Below are positions 58,059 through 64,000 of a stretch of DNA of 64,000 nucleotides, one piece after another. The stretch is from the IMG/VR virus record IMGVR_UViG_3300029922_000042, positions 21,672-85,671 of that record. One strand, written 5' to 3'. The DNA comes from a virus. The notes below the pieces were generated by a model. The model had not been told where the DNA came from and did no database searches. It saw nothing but the letters and a program-made list of their open reading frames with translations. Every line of letters starts with the position of its first letter. Position 1 is the first letter of the stretch. The position numbers were made by a program, and so were the translations under genes.

Positions 58059-58504
58059 ATGAAGAATACCTTAAACTAGTTAAAGAACTGCAAACTACAG
58101 TAAAAATTGAATTGGACAAAGCTCCACTAAAAGATAATTACTCCCCAAACTATCCTGAAGCATCTGTTAATACCTTGGCAGTTAATATAGGTATTATTAT
58201 AGATGATAGATTTAGTGTTAATGACTTATCCAATACTAACACTATAAACCCTCCTATTAAGCTCTATTGGCTCCAGGTCACGTCCTATAATGATTTTGAA
58301 GTCTTCCTGTCTACTAGAGGTATTCCAGCCTATATCTCATTTGACGGTGATCTAGGCCCTAAAGTAAAGGATGGTGAGGATTGCGCCAAACTACTTGTAA
58401 AGGTATGTAAGGCCAATAAGTTGAAAGAACTACCTCAATACGAATGTCACTCCCCTACCCTCTCTAAGAAACAGAAGATAGAAGAGATACTATTAAACTA
58501 TTGA
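58055..58504 (+). CDS. Unknown protein
   Basis: 149 residues, mixed alpha/beta (VNTLAVNIGIIIDDRFSVNDL; YISFDGDLGPKVKDGEDCAKL). No tail. No family recognised. Confidence 0.6.
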   Translation: MNEEYLKLVKELQTTVKIELDKAPLKDNYSPNYPEASVNTLAVNIGIIIDDRFSVNDLSNTNTINPPIKLYWLQVTSYNDFEVFLSTRGIPAYISFDGDLGPKVKDGEDCAKLLVKVCKANKLKELPQYECHSPTLSKKQKIEEILLNY

Positions 58505-58507
58505 TTA

Positions 58508-58807
58508 ATGAGAACAGAGCTTGAATGTAATAAGAGAGACTTGGAGGATCATCTATTATCAGAAGCTATTGAAAGCTTTAGTAATATTCTCTCTAATAAT
58601 GGTTGTAATGATCTTTATATACCGAATACTGAGGAAGCTAGGCTACTTTGGGATGAATATCAAGCTTGGAACCTCAAAACTCCTTTAACCGAGCTTAAAG
58701 GACATGTAGATTACTGGCCACCCTACGTCGATTCCAAGAATAGGTTAGTAGTATATGATTCTTTATTCATATACTTATTGCGAAAACGTACAGGTTTGCT
58801 AGATTAG
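58508..58807 (+). CDS. Unknown small protein
   Basis: 99 residues, helical; MRTELECNKRDLEDHLLSEA, ending SLFIYLLRKRTGLLD. tRNA-Leu starts 7 nt after its stop. Confidence 0.6.
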   Translation: MRTELECNKRDLEDHLLSEAIESFSNILSNNGCNDLYIPNTEEARLLWDEYQAWNLKTPLTELKGHVDYWPPYVDSKNRLVVYDSLFIYLLRKRTGLLD

Positions 58808-58814
58808 ACTTTAT

Positions 58815-58903
58815 GCCTATGTGGTGGAATTGCTAGACACCCGGGAATTAAGATCCCGTGACCTTCAAAAGTCGTGCAGGTTGAAGTCCTGCCATGGGCA
58901 CCA
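58815..58903 (+). tRNA. tRNA-Leu(TAA)
   Basis: Acceptor GCCTATG/CATGGGC (one U-G), anticodon stem CGGGA/TCCCG with loop ATTAAGA, long variable arm, T arm GCAGG/CCTGC, discriminator A and encoded CCA. A standard class II Leu tRNA. Confidence 0.92.
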
Positions 58904-58917
58904 ATTTAAATAACATT

Positions 58918-59115
58918 ATGGCTCAATTAATAATAAAGAATATTACCATGAATCAAGCCAAAGTATTAGCTAGTTACTACCAAAGACAAGGGGAACAACA
59001 CGCTGAAGTATGGTTTGAAGACAGAAACGAAGAAACACCAATAGTAGATGTATCAAAATGTCCTTGGTTAATAGTAGATGAAAAAGAAGAAACTGTAACT
59101 ATTATTTGTAAATGA
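58918..59115 (+). CDS. Small unknown protein
   Basis: 65 residues from ATG 58918 (the longer frame starts inside tRNA-Leu). MAQLIIKNITMNQAKVLASYYQ, then VDVSKCPWLIVDEKEET: alpha/beta. Unknown function. Coupled to the next Cys-repeat gene. Confidence 0.6.
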   Translation: MAQLIIKNITMNQAKVLASYYQRQGEQHAEVWFEDRNEETPIVDVSKCPWLIVDEKEETVTIICK

Positions 59116-59444
59116 AACTAACAAAACGAGAAAATGATAGATTCTATGATGAAAACAATAATAGTTGGATAACAGAACAACTAGCTACTGTATATTCACC
59201 TACGCTGATTAATTGTAGATATTGTAGTGATTGTAGTAATTGTAGTAATTGTAGTAGTTGTATTAGTTGTTATATATGTGTTAATTGTAGTAATTGTAGT
59301 GAGTGTTATAGATGTAGAGATTGTATTAGTTTGTATAGACATTACAACGAAGAAAAATTAAAACCTCAGAAGTATGACACTGAAGATACTATAATAAGAC
59401 CTGAACTTGACATTAATAATAGAAGACTTGAAATTGAACTATGA
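59112..59444 (+). CDS. Cys-x-x triplet-repeat protein, copy 13
   Basis: 110 residues. Cap DRFYDENNNSWITEQLAT (Phe replaces the usual Trp), about 13 Cys triplets, then a C-terminal domain ending DINNRRLEIEL. Directly precedes the AAA ATPase gene with ATGA overlap. Confidence 0.87.
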   Translation: MKLTKRENDRFYDENNNSWITEQLATVYSPTLINCRYCSDCSNCSNCSSCISCYICVNCSNCSECYRCRDCISLYRHYNEEKLKPQKYDTEDTIIRPELDINNRRLEIEL

Positions 59445-60421
59445 CCACCAATAATTTAGAAGAATTTGGTACTAAACTACCAGAACATACAGCTAAATCT
59501 AATCAGATTATGATACCTGATGCTATCCTTTATGCTGCACCAGAAGAAATCAATGTAGCTAATGGATCAGCTCAAACTCCTACTCAATGGACGGAGCCAG
59601 TTTCAGGAATGTTTTTATCCACACCTGAAACAATTAAGAAGTTACCGTCTAATGTATATAAGTATGTAGCTTATTCAGATAATAAATGGGGTTTTCTGAA
59701 AGTTAATATCAATGTTGACGAACTACTATTACTACCTGATAGTACTTCAGATCTAGTACTTCAAGAGATTCAAACCTTTCTAGACAATGCGGAAACCTTT
59801 AAATACTATGATGTATTGCATAGAAGAGGGTTCTTATTCTATGGTCCAGCAGGTTCAGGCAAGACTTGCTTAGTACAACAAATCATTAAGAAGGTGATTG
59901 ACCAGAATGGAGTGATTTTGCTTTGTGATAACCCACAAGCTATCGAACTAGGTTTAAGAGACCTTAGAGCAGTTGAGCCAGATAGATTCATAGTTTGTCT
60001 ATTCGAAGATATTGATGCCTTGATTCAGAGATATGGAGAGAAGGAGATTCTTGCTATATTAGATGGTGAAAGTCAAATCAACAAAGTCTTGAATATAGGA
60101 ACAACTAATTACCCTGAAGTATTGGATAGGAGAATCATTAGACCTCGTAGATTTGATATGGTGATTAAGATTGACTGGCCTAGTGAAGCAGTTAGACGAC
60201 ATTATTTTAAGAATAAGCTTAAGATTGATGACAAAGAACTGGGTAAGTGGGTTAACGCCACGGATAAGTTCTCCTTCGCTGCTTGTGCTGAGTTGATGAT
60301 TAGTGTTAAATGTCTGGGTAAGGATTTTGAGAAAGCAGTGGAACATTTACGTGAATTAATGAAACATAAACCAGATAGCCGGGATTTTAACAGCCCTGCA
60401 GACTTTAATATAGGACATTAG
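59441..60421 (+). CDS. Bcs1-like AAA+ ATPase
   Basis: 326 residues. Walker A GPAGSGKT (135-142), Walker B VCLFEDIDAL (about 184-193), sensor 1 LNIGTTNYPEVL and arginine finger region RRIIRPRRFD. The N-terminal 130 residues form a substrate or oligomer domain (VYKYVAYSDNKWGFLKVNI). In this family a hexameric ring remodels proteins. It is the second AAA+ of the window and is translationally coupled to a Cys-repeat gene. Confidence 0.85.
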   Translation: MTTNNLEEFGTKLPEHTAKSNQIMIPDAILYAAPEEINVANGSAQTPTQWTEPVSGMFLSTPETIKKLPSNVYKYVAYSDNKWGFLKVNINVDELLLLPDSTSDLVLQEIQTFLDNAETFKYYDVLHRRGFLFYGPAGSGKTCLVQQIIKKVIDQNGVILLCDNPQAIELGLRDLRAVEPDRFIVCLFEDIDALIQRYGEKEILAILDGESQINKVLNIGTTNYPEVLDRRIIRPRRFDMVIKIDWPSEAVRRHYFKNKLKIDDKELGKWVNATDKFSFAACAELMISVKCLGKDFEKAVEHLRELMKHKPDSRDFNSPADFNIGH

Positions 60422-60428
60422 TTTTAAA

Positions 60429-60517
60429 GGATAGTTAACTAGTAAAGTTACTAGAACAGTTTACTAAACTGATTGCTCCTTAACTGGAGTGGGGAGCATT
60501 ACCTCAGCTATCCTCCA
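60429..60517 (+). tRNA. tRNA-Ser(ACT), unusual anticodon
   Basis: Acceptor GGATAGT/GCTATCC (one U-G), long variable arm GCTCC/GGAGT, T arm TGGGG/CCTCA, discriminator T and encoded CCA: a class II Ser tRNA. The loop TTACTAA gives anticodon ACU, reading AGU, where GCU is usual. AGT is the most used Ser codon in the Cys-repeat genes, one of which follows directly. Confidence 0.8.
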
Positions 60518-60525
60518 ATTTACTT

Positions 60526-60993
60526 ATGAAACTAACAAAAAGATATAATAGATGGTATGACGAAAATTATAATAGTTGGGATACTGAAGAATCAGCTACT
60601 CAATACTCACCTACCCTAACTAATTGTAGTAGGTGTAGTGATTGTAGATATTGTAGTCTTTGTAATTATTGTAGTAATTGTAGTAATTGTAATGATTGTA
60701 TTACTTGTATTAATTGTAGTGATTGTACTCGTTGTATTAATTGTAGAGGTTGTATTTGTTGTAATCAGTGTATAAGTTGTAGTGATTGTAGTAATTGTAG
60801 TAGGTGTACTAGTTGTAATCGTTGTAGCGGTTGTAGCGGTTGTAGTGATTGTACTCGTTGTATTGATTGTAGTTGGTGTAGTTTACTTATAGATAGAATA
60901 AGATTTTTCCCACAAACTGGCCCTGACAACTCGGAACTAATAACTAGAAAAGAAATAGCATTAACAGATCGAAATCTGGAACCATTTTTATGA
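60526..60993 (+). CDS. Cys-x-x triplet-repeat protein, copy 14
   Basis: 155 residues. Cap NRWYDENYNSWDTEESAT, about 29 triplets including CICCNQCISCS (shared with copy 7), then a distinct C-terminal domain (LLIDRIRFFPQTGPDN) and tail ALTDRNLEPFL. Starts 9 nt after tRNA-Ser. Confidence 0.88.
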   Translation: MKLTKRYNRWYDENYNSWDTEESATQYSPTLTNCSRCSDCRYCSLCNYCSNCSNCNDCITCINCSDCTRCINCRGCICCNQCISCSDCSNCSRCTSCNRCSGCSGCSDCTRCIDCSWCSLLIDRIRFFPQTGPDNSELITRKEIALTDRNLEPFL

Positions 60994-61319
60994 AAATAAA
61001 ACCAGGCTTTGAAGAAGAATTTGAAGTAGCCAAGACTTTAATACATAAACATACTGATGCTATAATCAAATATGTTAATGATTGGAGTTTGGCGATGGAG
61101 AACTGTATAGCTGAAGGTCAATCATTAAAAGATATAGCCATGCCTTTAAGTGAACAGATTTCTATTATAGATAGCAGGCCTGACCATGTTAAAGTTATGG
61201 CCGCTATACTATTAATGAACTGTTGGATTTATGGGGATGAGTTGACTGAGATATTTCATCCTAGCCACCTTAACTTTGAGCTGGAACTGCTAAAACAATT
61301 AAAGTTTGCTAATTACTAG
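60990..61319 (+). CDS. Unknown helical protein
   Basis: 109 residues, helical; MKIKPGFEEEFEVAKTLIHKH, then MAAILLMNCWIYGDELTEIF. No tail. tRNA-Arg starts 4 nt after its stop. Confidence 0.6.
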   Translation: MKIKPGFEEEFEVAKTLIHKHTDAIIKYVNDWSLAMENCIAEGQSLKDIAMPLSEQISIIDSRPDHVKVMAAILLMNCWIYGDELTEIFHPSHLNFELELLKQLKFANY

Positions 61320-61322
61320 AAT

Positions 61323-61398
61323 GAGGGTGTAGTGAAATAGCATATAATAACTCTTTCCTAAAGAGTAGTTACAGGTTGAAATCCTGTCATCCTTACCA
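61323..61398 (+). tRNA. tRNA-Arg(CCT)
   Basis: Acceptor GAGGGTG/CATCCTT (two G-U), anticodon stem ACTCT/AGAGT with loop TTCCTAA, T arm ACAGG/CCTGT, discriminator A and encoded CCA. Reads AGG. Confidence 0.88.
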
Positions 61399-61407
61399 AA
61401 TTAAACC

Positions 61408-61500
61408 ATGAAACTAGACGATCAAACAAAAGACAACATTATTGAAATCTTATGGGCAGTATTCTTTGTATTATTGCTCTTAAAGATATTCATATTTTAA
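61408..61500 (+). CDS. Membrane micropeptide 1
   Basis: 30 residues: a polar start (MKLDDQTKDNIIEIL) and a hydrophobic helix WAVFFVLLLLKIFIF. First of three consecutive small membrane proteins; with them it may act at the cell envelope, but holin function is not shown. Confidence 0.5.
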   Translation: MKLDDQTKDNIIEILWAVFFVLLLLKIFIF

Positions 61501-61504
61501 CTTT

Positions 61505-61648
61505 ATGAAACTGCAAAAAATACTAGAAGCCTGTTTATGGATAACTCTTATTATCTTCATAAGTGCTATAGCGGCTCTTACACATCACTTTTTACTAACT
61601 ATTCTGTTTTCGATTTTTTGTTTACTCTTTATTGGTTATAAAACTTGA
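61505..61648 (+). CDS. Membrane micropeptide 2
   Basis: 47 residues with two hydrophobic segments (LWITLIIFISAIAAL and FLLTILFSIFCLLFIGY). Five nucleotides after the previous stop. Two-span small proteins of this kind include holins, but no lysin gene is nearby. Confidence 0.5.
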   Translation: MKLQKILEACLWITLIIFISAIAALTHHFLLTILFSIFCLLFIGYKT

Positions 61649-61712
61649 AAATATCATTATCATTGTTGTATATAATAACACTATTCACAAAAACCTTGAA
61701 TTTACAAACTAA

Positions 61713-61877
61713 ATGAAACCAGACAAAAAGAAGAAAGACCTTTTAATGCTACTATGCGTTATTGGTGGGATGAGCTTGTTTGCAGGCATGACACATACCC
61801 CAATACTATTAGTAGCAATTCCGGTTTACCTTTATCTCTATCTAGACGACCTTGATAAAGATATCAATGAAGATTAA
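61713..61877 (+). CDS. Membrane micropeptide 3
   Basis: 54 residues: Lys-rich start (MKPDKKKKDLL), two hydrophobic segments (LLMLLCVIGGMSLFAGM and ILLVAIPVYLYLYL) and an acidic C-terminus (DDLDKDINED). Preceded by 64 nt of non-coding, A/T-rich DNA. Confidence 0.5.
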   Translation: MKPDKKKKDLLMLLCVIGGMSLFAGMTHTPILLVAIPVYLYLYLDDLDKDINED

Positions 61878-61883
61878 CACAAA

Positions 61884-62468
61884 ATGAACAATAAACTAAC
61901 TGTATTTTTAGACTTGGATGGCACTATTGTAGACTGGTTGGATAAGATGAGAAAAGAATGTAAATTACCAATCAGTGCATTTACTCAATTTTATGAGAAT
62001 CCAGACTCTCTAACTGAGGAAGCAATTACTGAATTATTTGGAGGAGAAAATAAATTTCGCAAACTAATGTATAACAGAAGTGCTAAATTCTGGTATACTC
62101 TTGATAGCTTTTGGTGGATGGAATATCTGATAGTCCAGTTAAAAAATAACTTTAATGAAGTTGCCTTCTTTACTAGCCCTGGAGATAACCCTGAAGCTGG
62201 GAAGGGTAAGATTTTATGGCAACAAAAGCATTATCCAGAGATTCCTCTTATTATGGGGAAACACAAGCATTTATGTGCTGGTCCTAATAAAGTATTAATA
62301 GATGATAACTATAGGAAGATTGGTAGGTTTATTGAATATGGAGGTTATGGCATTCTTTGGCCTAATCAGTTTCATGTAGCTAAGTTTAATGCCGGTAGAA
62401 CGTACTCACTTATTTCTGATATAGTAGCTGAAATTCTAGCTTACCAGAAATACCATACCTTGATTTAA
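61884..62468 (+). CDS. HAD-superfamily 5'(3')-deoxyribonucleotidase-like phosphatase
   Basis: 194 residues. Motif I FLDLDGTIVDW (Asp10 and Asp12), motif II AFFTSPGDNP, motif III Lys in GKHKHLCAGP and motif IV VLIDDNYRKIG. This layout matches NT5C-type dNMP phosphatases and phage nucleotide-metabolism HAD enzymes; a polynucleotide 3'-phosphatase role is an alternative. Follows the membrane peptides by 6 nt. Confidence 0.8.
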   Translation: MNNKLTVFLDLDGTIVDWLDKMRKECKLPISAFTQFYENPDSLTEEAITELFGGENKFRKLMYNRSAKFWYTLDSFWWMEYLIVQLKNNFNEVAFFTSPGDNPEAGKGKILWQQKHYPEIPLIMGKHKHLCAGPNKVLIDDNYRKIGRFIEYGGYGILWPNQFHVAKFNAGRTYSLISDIVAEILAYQKYHTLI

Positions 62469-62469
62469 T

Positions 62470-63141
62470 ATGTCTGACCTCATTTTTAGTCGTGAAGTGC
62501 TTAAGTTGAATAAAAATCATTTACCTATAGGATTCTTCACGCCTAAAGATGTATTTACAGCTTTGGCTAATTATATGGTTGATAGAAGACAGAACTATAT
62601 ACTGGATGTTAAAGGTAATAAAATGCGCAAGATGCTGGCTTATGATATTACTTATGAACAGATAGATGATGACCTATACGACTTCTCCAAACTTCTTAAT
62701 ATGCGGGTAGTTGACTGGGATGAATGGATAACCTTGCCAGTAAGGAGTTATGATCTATTCGTACATACCCCTAACCTTGTAGTAAGAGTGCCTAGAGTAG
62801 TTGTAAGTCTGGCTTGTGAAGAAATGCCTAAAGTTCGATATAATACTAGCTTAAAATCTGTTTATAACCTGTATGAAGGTATTTGTCAGATAAGTAAGAA
62901 AAGATTAACAATGAAGGAGGCTAGTCGTGATCATGTAATACCTGTCTCTAAAGGTGGCGAAAATAAGCTAAATAACATCATCTTGGTCGATAGATGTATT
63001 AATAGCAGAATGGGTAATAAGTATAAACATGAGTTAGGATTGCCAGAGATTAAACCTAAAACCCCTAAAACCATGCCGGTAAAAGATACATTAAGAAATA
63101 TTAAAGGTGTTCCGGAATGGGAATACTGGTTAAAAAGATGA
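62470..63141 (+). CDS. HNH nuclease
   Basis: 223 residues. N-terminal LNKNHLPIGFFTPKDVF and a beta domain, then an HNH core SRDHVIPVSKGGENKLNNIILVDRCINSRMGNK (about 154-186) without the usual CxxC pair; only Cys136 and Cys179 are near. Similar in layout to phage and cyanobacterial small HNH endonucleases. Could be a homing endonuclease or a replication or packaging-associated nuclease. Overlaps the next gene by 4 nt. Confidence 0.72.
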   Translation: MSDLIFSREVLKLNKNHLPIGFFTPKDVFTALANYMVDRRQNYILDVKGNKMRKMLAYDITYEQIDDDLYDFSKLLNMRVVDWDEWITLPVRSYDLFVHTPNLVVRVPRVVVSLACEEMPKVRYNTSLKSVYNLYEGICQISKKRLTMKEASRDHVIPVSKGGENKLNNIILVDRCINSRMGNKYKHELGLPEIKPKTPKTMPVKDTLRNIKGVPEWEYWLKR

Positions 63142-63515
63142 GTACTATATTAAAGAGTGAATATCTTTATAATGATAATGATAATCATGATAAAGTATAT
63201 AATGTGACGCTAAAAGAAGTGGAAGGACAAATCACAACAGGTACAGTTATTGATTTTGTAGTTACTGCCGAATATGGTAGGAGAGGTTCGGTTTTAAAGA
63301 CCATAACTAAATATGATGGCATTAGCTATGGTAAAGCTAAAGAAATTTATACATCTTTAATAGCAGAAAAAATAGCCAAAGGTTACAATAAAGGACCTAA
63401 AAGAAAGAAGGTCAAATCCGAACCTGAATTGAAACCTAAACTGAAACCAAAGAAGTTGGAAACCCAGGAGCTAAACGATGTACCTTTTAGAAGATTAGAC
63501 TTTGGTGACTTATGA
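63138..63515 (+). CDS. WGR-domain protein with shared tail variant
   Basis: About 125 residues from ATG 63138 (overlapping the previous stop). The segment VIDFVVTAEYGRRGSVL followed by SYGKAKEIYTSLIAEKIAKGY matches the WGR domain found in DNA-repair and poly(ADP-ribose) polymerase-related proteins. A Lys/Pro/Glu-rich linker (EPELKPKLKPKK) precedes the C-terminus PFRRLDFGDL, close to RRLDFDEL of the 1118 gene. Confidence 0.65.
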   Translation: MSTILKSEYLYNDNDNHDKVYNVTLKEVEGQITTGTVIDFVVTAEYGRRGSVLKTITKYDGISYGKAKEIYTSLIAEKIAKGYNKGPKRKKVKSEPELKPKLKPKKLETQELNDVPFRRLDFGDL

Positions 63516-64000
63516 ATAACAACCTTACTCTTTTTAGTTATGTTGATAATACTACTTTAACTTTGGCTCAAGGTAGGTTAATTAGTAGTTTTGCCAGACA
63601 TTTTGGGTATCCTAATAAAGTTATGAGAGGATTGATAGATATGGATAGGGCGGTACAGGAAAGACTTATTCACTTTGATTTGCCAAATTACGTTATTAGA
63701 GATACCTATTATGTAGTTAATGTTAAATTATCCATTAATAAGCTGTTTTCTGAGAAGTCTTTCTATAAAAGCGATCTGTATTGCCAGTATACCTTAAAAG
63801 CCTCAGACCCGGCTAAAACAGATTCGGTATTGGTTGTTTCCAGCCCAGATCTTTATATAGTTGTTCCTTATGATATTATAGTTAATGGTAAAACAGCTTT
63901 GGATCTTTATGGAGGGGGTATATTTTTGAATTATGAAGGCTGTACTGGTCAGGTTCTTATACCTATTAAGCACTATTTAGATGGTAAGTTCCCAGACCCC
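63512..64000 (+). CDS. Unknown protein running off the window
   Basis: At least 163 residues, open to base 64000, starting MNNNLTLFSYVDNTTLTLAQG. No motif recognised; basic-hydrophobic mix with VVSSPDLYIVVPYDIIVNGK. Start overlaps the WGR gene's stop (ATGA). Confidence 0.65.
   Translation, partial: MNNNLTLFSYVDNTTLTLAQGRLISSFARHFGYPNKVMRGLIDMDRAVQERLIHFDLPNYVIRDTYYVVNVKLSINKLFSEKSFYKSDLYCQYTLKASDPAKTDSVLVVSSPDLYIVVPYDIIVNGKTALDLYGGGIFLNYEGCTGQVLIPIKHYLDGKFPDP

Noticed and set aside
61408-61877. Holin-lysin lysis cassette
   Set aside because: Three small membrane proteins are present, but no endolysin or spanin gene is adjacent.
1-64000. Recoded stop codons (as in some large Bacteroidota phages)
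   Set aside because: Large conserved genes (polymerase, helicase, SbcC, RecA) are uninterrupted, and TAA, TAG and TGA all act as gene ends; no suppressor tRNA reading a stop codon was found.

Overview
The window is part of a large, AT-rich double-stranded DNA phage genome. Almost every gene is on the + strand; the one clear exception is a homing-endonuclease gene at about 35.8-36.8 kb. Standard stop codons are used throughout. Genes are packed head to tail, often with the stop and next start overlapping as ATGA. Start codons follow A/T- or A/C-rich leaders with no visible Shine-Dalgarno sequence, which suggests a Bacteroidota host; that host assignment is inference. No structural (capsid, tail, terminase) genes were recognised, so this is the replication, nucleotide-metabolism, translation and accessory part of the genome.

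Layout. (a) 0-3.7 kb: an AAA+ ATPase of the Ycf46 type (5' end outside the window) with a DUF3150-like, a DUF1257/Ycf35-like and a DUF2997-like gene. (b) 4.2-8.5 kb: an SbcD/Mre11-like nuclease and an SbcC/Rad50-like ATPase, separated by small genes. (c) 9.2-17.7 kb: the replication core, comprising an SF2 helicase, a zinc/TOPRIM primase, a DnaB-type helicase split by an intein, and a family A DNA polymerase with an N-terminal uracil-DNA-glycosylase-like domain. (d) 17.7-21.5 kb: two related winged-helix proteins, a gp88-like protein and small genes. (e) 21.6-25.7 kb: a small protein ending in Gly-Gly-Ala-Asn, a 661-residue unknown protein, a JAB/JAMM isopeptidase and a ThiF/E1-like enzyme. 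Together these look like a phage ubiquitin-like conjugation cassette. (f) 25.8-32.2 kb: a putative single-strand DNA-binding protein, RecA, a radical-SAM-like protein, a RuvC-like resolvase, an HhH-GPD protein and a MazG-like protein, ending at a strong terminator. (g) 32.4-61.4 kb: 23 tRNA genes scattered singly or in pairs among small genes, at least one structured non-coding RNA of about 290 nt, a Cas4-like nuclease, a metallophosphatase, an ATP-dependent ligase, a PTH2-like protein, an ATP-grasp protein and a Bcs1-like AAA ATPase. (h) 61.4-64 kb: membrane peptides, a HAD 5'-nucleotidase, an HNH nuclease, a WGR-domain protein and a gene that runs off the end.

The most striking feature runs through parts b, g and h. 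Fourteen paralogous proteins consist of a short N-terminal cap, 12 to 42 uninterrupted Cys-x-x triplets, and a short C-terminal domain. They end in a C-terminal peptide of the form R-[KRNL]-[LI]-[DE]-x-[DEYF]-L. Nearly the same terminal peptide ends 18 other genes that are not Cys-repeat proteins, including a family of small barrel-like proteins containing a VGD/IGD motif. The tail may be a protein targeting or docking tag, or a cassette boundary that lets small genes be shuffled and expanded. Together with the ubiquitin-like cassette and the structured RNA, this is the best candidate for an undescribed system here.
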